From a virus, in the IMG/VR virus record IMGVR_UViG_3300046522_000744, positions 1 to 45,268 of that record: a stretch of 45,268 nt of DNA; one strand, 5' to 3'. Shown here piece by piece: positions 6,681 to 15,118 of the stretch. A program made the translations under genes and the position numbers. A model generated the notes under the pieces. It was not told where the DNA came from and ran no database searches. It saw only the letters and a list, made by a program, of their open reading frames with translations. Position 1 is the first letter of the stretch. Every line of letters starts with the position of its first letter.

Positions 6681-8636
6681 TTACGGCGTGCCCTGTTGGG
6701 TCGTGGTGATGGTGAAGACACCGCTATTATTCGTGGTGGCGTTAGTCCGGCTGCCGTCGGCATCGTCGGTCACGCGCATCACGCCTTCGCCGATGTCCAG
6801 CGCAGTGACCGCCGCGGCGCTACCGTTGATCGCGGTGACCAGCGCGTCGCGCAGATCATCGCCGACGACCGTCATGCTATCCACGTCGGCAACCAGCACG
6901 TTCGTCCCACCGACCGCCGGGGCTCCGGAGCCTCCATCGACGTTCCAGTAGAAGTTCCAGCGACCAGTGGCATCCCAGATCGACACATAGTCGCCATCGG
7001 CCAGGCTGGCGGCCGTCCAATCCGCGATCGTGGCAATCTCGGGCTCGCCCGCACCGCCACTCTGAATCCGCACCGCCCCGTTCGCGCCGCTGCCGAGATT
7101 ACCGTTCTGAAGCAAGGTCGCGCCGGCGTTTTCGATATCGAAGTCGCTCGCGCTGTCTTCACCGAGAAAGACGGAACCGACCACGCGGACCGTGCCACTA
7201 TCTCCGAGTTTCAGCGGCGCACGCGCGCTGCCACTCGGATCGAAAGTGACTCCCGAGAAGGTGACATCGATGCCGCCGGAAATATTCCAGATCTCGGTGC
7301 CTTCCTCCTGCTCGTCGGTGTAGCCGCGGATGCGACCCTGATTCCAAAACACTTTCCCCTGTGGATAAGTGAGATAGAACATCGCCAGCGGGTTTTCTTT
7401 CCCAGCCAGGTCCCACTCCAGGACGTTCAGATACACCTCGGCCAGGTCGGTCCCTTCGTAGGCACGCACGGAAAGCGGCGAACCATCGGAGCCGCCCTCT
7501 TCAAAGCCATCGAGCGCCTCGACCTTCTGCCCGGTGATGTAAACCTTGGTGACGGTGTTTTGCGGGGCGATGGCAAACCCCCCGAAAGTTTTCTGGAAGG
7601 TGAAATAAGTTTTGCCGCCGTGGCAAACGTTGGCCTTGCGATCGCCCTTGATGACGAGCGACTCGACCCACATGACCGCGCTGGCGACGTGGCTGGTGTG
7701 ATAGACCGGCTCCGAATGGCCGGCATGCAGCAGATCGCCCCGGAAATAGAAATCGCCGGTCGGCGTGGAGTTTACTTCGCCCCAGAGATTGTAGTCGTCG
7801 CCGTAAGACTTCGGGCAATGGATGAAGCCCTCACCATTGAGCCAGGCCCACGTCCATCCGCGGCACATCGACCTCGCCTCCTTTTTCAGGAACAGCCACA
7901 TGTGGCCGTTCTCCTGGATGGCGGCCGAGACCGTCGGACCACCGGTCGTGTTATTGTCCGTGGTCGTGTAGATCGAATCGAGTTCGACCACGACCGCAGA
8001 GCTGGAGTTGCGCACCGCGATCGCGCCACACCGGCTGTCGAATTTGTTCGGAGCCGAGGTGTCGTGGAAACTCAGCGTGCCGGCGCCGGAAACTCGATAG
8101 CTCATCGCCGCCGTGGCCACGGGCGGGCTGGCGGTGTTGCCGTCGTCGAAGATGCCCTGGCTGTTGAGCGTGTTACTCCGCGCGATCGTCGAACCTTCGC
8201 AGAGGTACCAATTCACGCCGTTGCGGGCGAGCGAGGTTGTGACGTTGTAGAGCCCCGGTGCGCGAACAAAGGCCAGTCCCCCACCGCCGGCCAGCTTCAA
8301 GGCTTCCGCCGCGGTGGCCGGGCTCGCGAAAGCGCGATTCGGATCTCCGATGACCCCAGCCGCGATGCCGTTGGTTCCGTCGATGAAAGCCGTCTTGGTG
8401 GCATTTCCGATGACGACTCCGCCGACCGAGATGGTGCCGGCCGCGGCGTTCAGCGAAGCGCCAGGGGCGAGCTCAAGCGTCTGTCCGCTCGGAACGGTGA
8501 AACCTTTGCTGATCGTGCTCCCGCTCGGATCGAGGGTGAGCGGGATGCGGCTCTGCGCGAAGGCCCCTGCGGGCGCCAGCGCGAGGAGCAACGCGAGGAC
8601 GAGTTTGAAAACGGTAGTCGGCATTGTGTGATTCAT
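6681..8636 (-). CDS. Large tail-associated protein with an N-terminal signal peptide
   Basis: 651 aa. ATG at 8636 follows the stop of the previous gene by 2 nt. Residues about 5-28 form a classical Sec signal (MPTTVFKLVLALLLALAPAGAFAQS) with an AFA-Q cleavage site; for brevity the motif core is LVLALLLALAPAG. The mature part is Gly/Ser/Thr-rich and beta-rich, with repeats such as GVTFDPSGS, VVGSVFLGEDSAS and LLQNGNLGSGANG typical of right-handed beta-helix tail-spike domains (about residues 60-520). The C-terminal 120 residues include FNFYWNVD-like and TAINGSAAA.. segments. Likely a tail spike or a phage-encoded exported surface protein. A Sec signal is unusual for a virion protein. Confidence 0.65.
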   Translation of the reverse strand: MNHTMPTTVFKLVLALLLALAPAGAFAQSRIPLTLDPSGSTISKGFTVPSGQTLELAPGASLNAAAGTISVGGVVIGNATKTAFIDGTNGIAAGVIGDPNRAFASPATAAEALKLAGGGGLAFVRAPGLYNVTTSLARNGVNWYLCEGSTIARSNTLNSQGIFDDGNTASPPVATAAMSYRVSGAGTLSFHDTSAPNKFDSRCGAIAVRNSSSAVVVELDSIYTTTDNNTTGGPTVSAAIQENGHMWLFLKKEARSMCRGWTWAWLNGEGFIHCPKSYGDDYNLWGEVNSTPTGDFYFRGDLLHAGHSEPVYHTSHVASAVMWVESLVIKGDRKANVCHGGKTYFTFQKTFGGFAIAPQNTVTKVYITGQKVEALDGFEEGGSDGSPLSVRAYEGTDLAEVYLNVLEWDLAGKENPLAMFYLTYPQGKVFWNQGRIRGYTDEQEEGTEIWNISGGIDVTFSGVTFDPSGSARAPLKLGDSGTVRVVGSVFLGEDSASDFDIENAGATLLQNGNLGSGANGAVRIQSGGAGEPEIATIADWTAASLADGDYVSIWDATGRWNFYWNVDGGSGAPAVGGTNVLVADVDSMTVVGDDLRDALVTAINGSAAAVTALDIGEGVMRVTDDADGSRTNATTNNSGVFTITTTQQGTP

Positions 8637-8638
8637 GG

Positions 8639-10381
8639 TCAGGCGACGAAGCCGGTGCGGCCCGCGACCCAGGCGGTGCCGTTGAAAGTGAAGTCTCCGC
8701 ACCACTTGGCGGCCGCGACCTGGCTGAGCGCGCTGGCGAGCAGCGTGCCACCGCTGGTGGCGTTGTGGATCTCGAGAGTGCGGTTCACGCCGCTGGAAAT
8801 TGCCGCCGTGACGAAAACTTTGTCGCCGGTGGTTCGTCCGGAAGTAGGCAACGCCACGGTGGCCGTGAAAGTGCCGCTGCCGTTGAGCGTCACGTCCGCC
8901 GTGTGGCTCATGCTGGTGGGCACGAGCGCCGTGTTGCCGGCAGAGCTGATCGCCGTCGCGGCTTCGTAGCTGCTGCTTCCACTGCCACCACCCGCACCGA
9001 CGCTCTGCAGTTTCCAGACGACCGCGTTGGTCGACGCATGATAATCGTCCGGCCGGATCACGTTCGGCGAAGATTCCGCGTCCGTTCCTGCCTCGAGGCG
9101 GAAAAACTTCAGCTCCCCGCCGGAGTGTTTGAAGACATGCAGGCCGAGTGCGCGGCCGACGGTAACGACAGAATCGAGGTCGCTTGAAGTGCCACCTGTG
9201 TAACCGGTCGTCGCGCTGAGATAACGCACGATCTGGCCGGGCGTCGGATAGTTCGGACTGAGCGTGGAGAGCAGCGCATCGAGGTCGATGATGTCCTTGC
9301 TGACGGTGACCTGTGTTTGCAGCACGGTCGCCGGATCTTCATCGGGAAAGGTGATCTGCAGCTCGAGCCTGGGAGAGAGCGTATCGCTGCCGGATTCGAG
9401 AAAGGCCCGGTAAAGCCCATCGCCATTGAGCCGCAATGTGCCCGTGACCGTCTTCGGCGCGAGCATGTCGATATCCACCGCCGTCATCTGCGTGATGTTC
9501 GTATCGGCGAGACCGCCAATGAACTCGACCTGGTAAGCGAGGCTCGCCGAACCGGTGACGGAAACTTTTCCGGAGCCGATGCTCGGATGCGCTTCGATGA
9601 TCGTCTGCAACTCCGCTGCCGTCGCTGTGACAGGGACGACAAACGTGCGAGAGACCGGGCTGCCTCCAATAACGACGGTGAGAGAGTAGGTGCCGGCATA
9701 AGTGCCGGCCGCGAGTGTAATGGTTTGGACTTCGTTATTCCCTGTGCCCCCGGCCTGCACCGTGGCCACGGTAACGCTTGGACCCGGACCCGATGTCCAG
9801 GAGTCGATCAGCGCGTAGGGGTTTTGCTTCAGTTCGACGATCCAGACTTCATTCGTGGTGGAGTCACCCGCGATCAGTTGAGCGAGCCGGATGTAGCTGG
9901 AGGGTTGCAGCCCGTTGGCGACCTGCGTGAAATTATCCTTCGCCCCGACGGTCGAGAAAGTGATGCGGAAGAAGTTCGCTTCCTTCGTGACCGTGGCGAT
10001 GCCGCCATCGCTGGTGATCGCCGCGTTGGCGTTGAGTGCGGTCTTCAGCTCATCTGCCGTGATGTCCCAATCGAGCGCGGCGAGGCCCGTGCTCGATCCA
10101 TCGTAAGCGATGCCAAAGGTACCAGCCACAGGCGCCAGGTCCGCTTGGCCGATTGCCAGGCGAATGCCGCCGGCGGCGCGGGCGTCCTCGAGATCGATGT
10201 CGTCCCAAAGCCGTGCCCCGCTGGCATTCGGCTGCACACAGCGCAGCGTGACCGGCATGCCGTCGTTGCGGATCAGCGTCGAGATCGAGCCGCGTCCGGA
10301 CGAAGAAAAAAGCGAGAGCAGGCCCTGCCGATCGGGCGCAGAAACATCGACGAGGAGATTGAGAGTCGAGAGCGCGGACAC
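8639..10381 (-). CDS. Phage tail structural protein (distal tail or fibre), 580 aa
   Basis: 580 aa, beta-rich, Ser/Thr/Gly-rich, no Cys except one near position 48 and one near the end. Two related repeats appear, DWDITADELKTALNANAAITS (in parts) and VTATAAELQTIIEAHPSIGS, each followed by a beta hairpin. These are typical of phage proteins built of repeated alpha/beta insertion domains. The C-terminal 150 residues (SYEAATAISSAGNTAL.., TLNGSGTFTATVALP) resemble a fibre tip. It lies between the Cys-rich proteins and the signal-peptide tail protein. Role inferred from position. Confidence 0.6.
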   Translation of the reverse strand: MSALSTLNLLVDVSAPDRQGLLSLFSSSGRGSISTLIRNDGMPVTLRCVQPNASGARLWDDIDLEDARAAGGIRLAIGQADLAPVAGTFGIAYDGSSTGLAALDWDITADELKTALNANAAITSDGGIATVTKEANFFRITFSTVGAKDNFTQVANGLQPSSYIRLAQLIAGDSTTNEVWIVELKQNPYALIDSWTSGPGPSVTVATVQAGGTGNNEVQTITLAAGTYAGTYSLTVVIGGSPVSRTFVVPVTATAAELQTIIEAHPSIGSGKVSVTGSASLAYQVEFIGGLADTNITQMTAVDIDMLAPKTVTGTLRLNGDGLYRAFLESGSDTLSPRLELQITFPDEDPATVLQTQVTVSKDIIDLDALLSTLSPNYPTPGQIVRYLSATTGYTGGTSSDLDSVVTVGRALGLHVFKHSGGELKFFRLEAGTDAESSPNVIRPDDYHASTNAVVWKLQSVGAGGGSGSSSYEAATAISSAGNTALVPTSMSHTADVTLNGSGTFTATVALPTSGRTTGDKVFVTAAISSGVNRTLEIHNATSGGTLLASALSQVAAAKWCGDFTFNGTAWVAGRTGFVA

Positions 10382-10396
10382 GCCGCTCGGGACGTG

Positions 10397-10885
10397 TCAA
10401 TCGCGAGCCACTGGCCTCAGAGCCCGCGGGAGGACGGCCAGAACGATGGCGGCGACGACCAGCAGTTCCGCGGCGCGCGGGCGAAACGGGAAGCGGCGCG
10501 CAGCGGCAGCTTCCTGCAGCCAGCCGACGATTTCGCCGCGGTGCTGCCACGACCAGACCGCGCCGGCGCGATCCAGCGTCCTTGCTCGGGAATTGCAGCG
10601 GCAGCTCTCCTCGGCGTGCCCAAGCCGCGCAAGGAGCGCCTTGAGAACCGTGCCGACCGGGGCGAGGCGTTTCGTTTTTCGCTTCGCATCGATGCGCGTC
10701 GGCGCCGCTGCGATCGGCGGCGGCGGCGCAGGCGTGGGATCAGGCTGCCCGGGCGCCAATCCATCCGATCGCTGGCAGACCCGTCTGCACAGGATTTCGG
10801 TCGGGTAGCCACGATAAAAGCCGAGATCGCAGCGGCCGGCGTTGGGTTTGTGACAGGCATGCCAGTGGGAGCATTGAACACTCAT
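10397..10885 (-). CDS. Cys-rich phage protein with C-terminal membrane segment
   Basis: 162 aa. The N-terminal region has Cys-His clusters (CSHWHACH, CDLGFY, CRRVC), a Pro-rich linker (about 48-60), then CRCNSRARTLDRAG, the helix EIVGWLQEAA and a hydrophobic stretch at about 139-155. The CxC..N..G...EI..WL pattern recurs in small genes next to tail genes of many prophages, function unknown. It overlaps the next gene upstream by 4 nt (stop/start at 10882-10885). A Zn-binding N-terminus is inferred from the Cys/His spacing. Confidence 0.6.
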   Translation of the reverse strand: MSVQCSHWHACHKPNAGRCDLGFYRGYPTEILCRRVCQRSDGLAPGQPDPTPAPPPPIAAAPTRIDAKRKTKRLAPVGTVLKALLARLGHAEESCRCNSRARTLDRAGAVWSWQHRGEIVGWLQEAAAARRFPFRPRAAELLVVAAIVLAVLPRALRPVARD

Positions 10886-11970
10886 GAGATTCGCAAAGTC
10901 ATCGGCTCTCCCTCCTCGCAGCCAAAGTATGTGTGGAGACCCGGCAGGAGCACTCCCTCCACCTTGCCCGCAGGCAGCTCAGGATTCCCACCGTCGGGAT
11001 CAATATCGAAAATTCCGTCGACCCCTGCATAGCCGCCGGCAATGTGGTCGTAGGCGTAGACCCAGAGCTGCCACTTGCCGGTGATCAGGCACGGCTCTGC
11101 TTCACCCACCTCGCAGGTGCGGCTGATGTAGTCCTCGCAGGGAAGATTCGCCCAGCTGAGCACCAACTGGAAGTCGCCCTCCTCGGGAGGGAGTGGGTCG
11201 TAGAGGAAGAAGTCGCATCTCCCTTCCTCCCCTCCCGTGCGCAGCGCGACCGCGATGCGAGAGTCCGGGCATTCCGGAACGGTGATGCCGTAGGCGCCCG
11301 CCATGAGCCCATCCGCGTAGTCCGACCAGCAGCAATCCGGACCGTGAACGAATTGCCCGCGGCATTCCGCGAGCTGGGTGCATTTAGTGCAGCGCGTCAG
11401 CTCTCGCTCGGCCTCGCCATCGACCGCCATCACCTTCAGCATGAAGTTTGGGATGCGATTGAGATAAGAGCAAAAGTCGGGGCGCCAGATGTGATCCACC
11501 GAGGTCATCAGAGCCTGATTGAAAGAACGGAAGACGCGCAGTCCCGGCGCATCCGTTTCGCCCCACGGACAATTTGTTGCCTCCGGATTTTCAACCCTCG
11601 CGAGAAACACCGGGGTTATTTCCGGCGGGCAACCCTCCTCCGCGATTTCCGTGGGCTGCGTCGCTGAAAACTCTTCCGGCGTGTGGCAGTCCGCCTCCCA
11701 GAACTCTTCCGGGTCGAGCGCGTAAAAATCGTAGGCGAGGGTTTCGCCCGGTCGAAGCTGCGCGAGCAATTCAGGAGGCGGGTCTGGCCACCGAAAACCG
11801 ATATCGAAGCCGTGAAATCTTGGCGGGCGATAATCGGTGTCCCCGTAGTATTTCGGGTAGCAGGGCGACTCGTTTGAAGCCAGGCAGATCTCCAAACCGA
11901 TGGCCTCGCAAAGGCAGCCGTTCGCGCAACCGCAGCAACTCCCAGGGCATTTCTGTTGGATGCGTCCCAC
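10882..11970 (-). CDS. Cysteine-rich structural protein of the tail module
   Basis: 362 aa with more than 20 Cys. The N-terminus CPGSCCGCANGCLCE looks like a metal- or disulfide-bound knot. Further pairs include CTKC and DCCWSDY. No hydrophobic segment or signal is present. It lies between the repeat-containing fibre gene and a second Cys-rich protein. Such Cys density in a cytoplasmically made virion protein suggests Zn binding rather than disulfides. Family not recognised; the tail role is inferred from context. Confidence 0.55.
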   Translation of the reverse strand: MGRIQQKCPGSCCGCANGCLCEAIGLEICLASNESPCYPKYYGDTDYRPPRFHGFDIGFRWPDPPPELLAQLRPGETLAYDFYALDPEEFWEADCHTPEEFSATQPTEIAEEGCPPEITPVFLARVENPEATNCPWGETDAPGLRVFRSFNQALMTSVDHIWRPDFCSYLNRIPNFMLKVMAVDGEAERELTRCTKCTQLAECRGQFVHGPDCCWSDYADGLMAGAYGITVPECPDSRIAVALRTGGEEGRCDFFLYDPLPPEEGDFQLVLSWANLPCEDYISRTCEVGEAEPCLITGKWQLWVYAYDHIAGGYAGVDGIFDIDPDGGNPELPAGKVEGVLLPGLHTYFGCEEGEPMTLRIS

Positions 11971-11973
11971 GGC

Positions 11974-13023
11974 TCAGGGCACGACTACTTTGCGGATGAC
12001 GTTCCAGTCTTCGGGCTCTCCTCCGACGCACACGCCTTCGAGCGTCGCCAGCTCCCAATCCCCGGACGAGTTATCTTCGAGAACTTTGATCTTCAGGTTT
12101 CGGACTTCGTAAACACCGCCTTCGGTACTGGAACCGAGCACCTTGATCCATTTATCCGTGCCTCCTGCGCCAGTGCCATTCGCGGCGGCCGTGATGCGAC
12201 CCTGCGCATCGACGGTGAGGTTGGTGTTTGTATAACTCCCCGCCGTCACGGCCGTGTTCGCCAGCTTACCCGCCGTGACGTTGCCGTCGGCGATCTTGTT
12301 CGTGGTGACCGCGTTATTCGCAATCTTCGCTTCGACCACGGCATCGGTCGCGAGCTTGGCCTCGGTAACAGCTCCGTCGGCGATCTTCGCTTCCGTGACT
12401 GCATCGTCCGCAATCTTCGCTTCCGTGACCGCCTCGTCGGCGATCTTCGCTTCGGTGACGGCCTCATCGGCAAGTTTGGCCTCGGTGACCGCTTCGTCCT
12501 CGATCTTCGCCTCGGTGACCGCTTCGTTCTCGATCTTCTCTTCGCTGACCGCCCCGTCCTGAATCTTCCCGGTCGAGACGCTGAGATTGGCGAGTTCGGT
12601 GTTGCCGACCACGCCGGGGTTGATCGTCCACAGCGTGCCGCTGCTGAAGACCGTGATATCGCCCTTGTCCCCATCCGCCAGCGTCGAGGCACGAATGTCG
12701 ATCGGCGCGCCGTTTGCGCCAGGCATGATGATGATACTGCTGTCGCCGGAGGTCAGCCGCGCATGGATGAAGCTTTCGCCATCGACATCCACCACCTCGA
12801 TGCCTTGGCCGGCGGCGATCGTGAGCGCACCCTCCGCGGCGTCGAGATTCAGCTTGAGCACGATCTTACCTTCCTGGACGACCAGCGCGCCGGCCCCGGA
12901 CGGACTGACCTGAAGATTGAGCAGCGCGTTGAGGTAACCGATCACCGAGTTCGCGGTGAGGGTGTGCAGCATCGTCGGCATCTGGCCTCGCACCAAGGGC
13001 CGGATGTATTCCACCCCAGCCAT
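11974..13023 (-). CDS. Tail fibre protein with 11 tandem decapeptide repeats
   Basis: 349 aa. Residues about 150-260 contain 11 tandem decapeptides of consensus AVTEAKIADE (variants TGKIQDGAV, TEAKLATDAV, TTNKIADGNV). This type of repeat is seen in phage fibre shafts. The N-terminal 120 residues include SIIIMPGANGAP and are likely the attachment domain. The C-terminal 60 residues (GTDKWIKVLGS...) are a globular tip. ATG at 13023 overlaps the preceding gene's stop. Confidence 0.75.
   Translation of the reverse strand: MAGVEYIRPLVRGQMPTMLHTLTANSVIGYLNALLNLQVSPSGAGALVVQEGKIVLKLNLDAAEGALTIAAGQGIEVVDVDGESFIHARLTSGDSSIIIMPGANGAPIDIRASTLADGDKGDITVFSSGTLWTINPGVVGNTELANLSVSTGKIQDGAVSEEKIENEAVTEAKIEDEAVTEAKLADEAVTEAKIADEAVTEAKIADDAVTEAKIADGAVTEAKLATDAVVEAKIANNAVTTNKIADGNVTAGKLANTAVTAGSYTNTNLTVDAQGRITAAANGTGAGGTDKWIKVLGSSTEGGVYEVRNLKIKVLEDNSSGDWELATLEGVCVGGEPEDWNVIRKVVVP
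12247..12576 (-). repeat. Eleven 30-bp tandem repeats coding the fibre shaft
   Basis: Eleven consecutive 30-bp units, in frame, encoding the decapeptides of the fibre shaft. On the + strand the recurring unit looks like CTTCGCTTCGGTGACGGC with drift. Central units are most alike and edge units diverge, the pattern expected from slippage or unequal recombination. Copy number could change without a frameshift and alter shaft length. Confidence 0.75.
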
Positions 13024-13655
13024 TACGGCGCGATGCCTCCGTAGACGCGCGGCTTCGAGCCGCCTTCCCGCAAGAGCTTGGTGATCCGTTCCCAGATGTT
13101 CCCCCGCCAGCGCCGCAACGTGGAATCATCGGCCGTCACAAAGCCGCCGTCCGAGGCGTAGGTGCCTCGTTGAAAGATCAGCCGGCGAGTGGATCCAATA
13201 CGGTAGCCGGACAGGATCGGGATCGTGCGCGGATCCGAAGCCAGGAAATACTCGTAACGCAGATAGGTCGTCGTGACCGCTGGCAGATTGACGACACGAA
13301 GAACTTCCTCTTCGTCCTCCAGCGTGTCCTGAAATTCGTAACTCGTCCCTTCCGCCTCAAAACGCGGATTGGGGATCGTGGCAAAGGTGCGTTCCCATTC
13401 GGCTACGTCGCCGCCGAGGATCGAAGGATCGCTTTCCTCGACCAGGATGGAGCCGAAGGGTCCGGCCGAATCGCGCGGCAGTGGCACCCAGAATCCGATG
13501 CGCTGCCACATCGGCTGCACATAGAGCATCGACTGCGTTTCGGTCAGCAACCGCGGCTTGAGCGGACCATGCGGCTGCGCGATCTCGAGGGAGTCGTCGT
13601 AATGCACGCCGCGCACACTTCGACTCGGCGTTCTGGCTTGTGATGGGCCGGGCAT
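13023..13655 (-). CDS. Minor tail protein (baseplate or tip), unknown family
   Basis: 210 aa, mixed alpha/beta, no Cys. Segments such as GFWVPLPRDSAGPFGSIL, EDEEEVLRVVNLP and YLRYEYFLASDPRTIPIL suggest a soluble tail-tip subunit. It lies between the gene following the tape measure and the fibre gene, matching the place of lambda M/L/K/I-type minor tail genes. Name not assignable from sequence. Confidence 0.5.
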   Translation of the reverse strand: MPGPSQARTPSRSVRGVHYDDSLEIAQPHGPLKPRLLTETQSMLYVQPMWQRIGFWVPLPRDSAGPFGSILVEESDPSILGGDVAEWERTFATIPNPRFEAEGTSYEFQDTLEDEEEVLRVVNLPAVTTTYLRYEYFLASDPRTIPILSGYRIGSTRRLIFQRGTYASDGGFVTADDSTLRRWRGNIWERITKLLREGGSKPRVYGGIAP

Positions 13656-13671
13656 GAAATTCGGCGCGGTG

Positions 13672-13935
13672 TCAGAGGTTCACGCCCAGGCGCTCTTTGA
13701 GAGTCGTGTGAATTTCCCCGAGCTTGTCGACCACGGGATCGGCAGCCTTCACGCCGTCACCGCCGCGGCCAGGCGCTTTGCGGTCGAGCAGCTCCTGCTG
13801 CTTTTTCGGACGCAGCTCATCCATGAAATCCTTGCGGTTGAAGTCCGCTTCCGACTGTCCGCCACGCCGCCGCAGATCTTCTTCCCGGGCGAAGCGAGCG
13901 CGCAGACTTTTCTCCTGGCGCTCACTGCGCCGCAT
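13672..13935 (-). CDS. Small Lys/Arg/Glu-rich protein overlapping the tape-measure end
   Basis: 87 aa from ATG at 13935, overlapping the last 14 nt of the tape-measure gene in another frame. Highly charged and helical (RSERQEKSLRARFAREEDL, MDELRPKKQQELL), finishing with VVDKLGEIHTTLKERLGVNL. It continues the coiled-coil character of the tape measure. It may be a separate small tail gene or a C-terminal extension reached by frameshifting. I see no convincing slippery heptamer, so a separate gene is preferred. Confidence 0.55.
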   Translation of the reverse strand: MRRSERQEKSLRARFAREEDLRRRGGQSEADFNRKDFMDELRPKKQQELLDRKAPGRGGDGVKAADPVVDKLGEIHTTLKERLGVNL

Positions 13936-15118
13936 CGGGTCCGCCCATCTTTTCGGCGACGAAATCATCTTCGGCCTTTTTGCGGGCCTCGGCGACGCGT
14001 TGTGCGGACGCGATCTTCTCCGCCTCTTCCTGGGCGAGCAGTTCCCGTCCTTTGTCCGCCAGTTCTCGCAGGTAAGCCTTATCCTCTTCCTTGCGCTTAT
14101 CCGCTTTGGCCGCCTGGTCATTGAGGAAGTCCTGCTTTTGCCTGGCCTCGAAGTCCTGCAGCTCCTTGATTTCTTCCCGCTTTTTCTCGGCCGCTTCCTC
14201 CTCCATGTCGGCAAGAGCGTCCGCGGCCTTCTGCTCAGCGCGCACCTGCTCCATGACGAACTTGGCGGCGTCGGTAGTCCGGTCGTCCCTCCGCTTCTTG
14301 TCGATCGCCCGCGCAGCTTCGGCCGTTTTCTTGATGTCGTCGCGCTCGGCGTCTTCCTTGATCGCGCGTTCGCGCGCCTGTTGCAGGCTGGAAAGTGGAA
14401 GCGTTCCTTTGGCCTGCAGCGCCTTGACGTCCTCCGAAAAATTCGCCGGGCCGTTGATGAGGCTTTTTGCCAGGTTCACTTTGAACCCGTTCTTGATCCG
14501 CTCGAGCCGATCGCCCAACGCATCGAGGACGGCGATATCTTCCTTGCTCAAGGTCTGCGCCTGGCGGCGCAATTCCCCGAGCGCTTCGGCTCCGGAATTG
14601 ATCCCCGCCGCCATCTTGAGCCCGGACTTGCCCAGCACGTCGAGGATGCCGGCGAGCCGTTCGGACGGGTCTTGCGCCTCGCCCGCCGAGGCCGCGATGC
14701 GCATGAGGATGCGATCCACGTCGCCGCTGCGCAGATCGTCCATCGTCACGCCGAGTTTGTCGAAGGTCTTGGCCAGGTCGTTGTTTCCCTCGCGCGCCGC
14801 CAGGGCGGTTTGGGAAAGTTTGCTCAGACCTTTGGCGACGACTTCCGAGCCGGCGCCGCTCTGGGCGAAAGCCGCGTTCAGCTCCTGCAGCGCGACGACG
14901 TCGACGCCGATCGCATCGCTGGCGTCCTGCAACTGCCCGCCGAGATCGAGGATCTCGCTGGCGAAGGCCGCGACGCCGGCGACCGAAAGTGAAATGCCGC
15001 CGATCGCAGCCAGTTCCGAGGCAACCGACTTGACGCCGGTCTTCGCCTCCCCCAGCCCCTTGCGAAAGCCAGCGGTGTCCAAGCCCAGTCGCGCGATGAT
15101 GGAGGCGTCCTGGCTCAT
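13922..15118 (-). CDS. Tail tape measure protein (short)
   Basis: 398 aa. Begins MSQDASIIARLGLDTAGFRKGLGEA, typical of tape-measure proteins (xIxARLGLDTAGFxKGL). A hydrophobic Gly/Ala segment lies at about residues 35-60 (ELAAIGGISLSVAGVAAFA), and long charged helices over 240-390 have Ala/Glu/Lys/Asp heptads. It sets tail length during assembly; at about 0.15 nm per residue, 398 residues predict roughly 60 nm. Overlaps the chaperone-like gene upstream by 4 nt. Confidence 0.85.
   Translation of the reverse strand: MSQDASIIARLGLDTAGFRKGLGEAKTGVKSVASELAAIGGISLSVAGVAAFASEILDLGGQLQDASDAIGVDVVALQELNAAFAQSGAGSEVVAKGLSKLSQTALAAREGNNDLAKTFDKLGVTMDDLRSGDVDRILMRIAASAGEAQDPSERLAGILDVLGKSGLKMAAGINSGAEALGELRRQAQTLSKEDIAVLDALGDRLERIKNGFKVNLAKSLINGPANFSEDVKALQAKGTLPLSSLQQARERAIKEDAERDDIKKTAEAARAIDKKRRDDRTTDAAKFVMEQVRAEQKAADALADMEEEAAEKKREEIKELQDFEARQKQDFLNDQAAKADKRKEEDKAYLRELADKGRELLAQEEAEKIASAQRVAEARKKAEDDFVAEKMGGPDAAQ

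Noticed and set aside
6669-8969. Long rightward ORF (766 aa) across the signal-peptide tail gene
   Set aside because: Arg/Asp/Gly-rich shadow of the leftward coding frame; the leftward frame has a signal peptide, coherent beta-rich sequence and a coupled neighbour.
9317-11032. Rightward ORF of 571 aa across tail genes
   Set aside because: High-GC shadow, no domain pattern, opposite to a coherent leftward operon.
12254-12562. Rightward Ala/Ser/Phe repeat protein
   Set aside because: It is the antisense translation of the fibre decapeptide repeats.
13672-13935. Programmed frameshift fusing the tape measure with the 87-aa ORF
   Set aside because: No convincing slippery heptamer is visible in the 14-nt overlap; kept as an alternative only.
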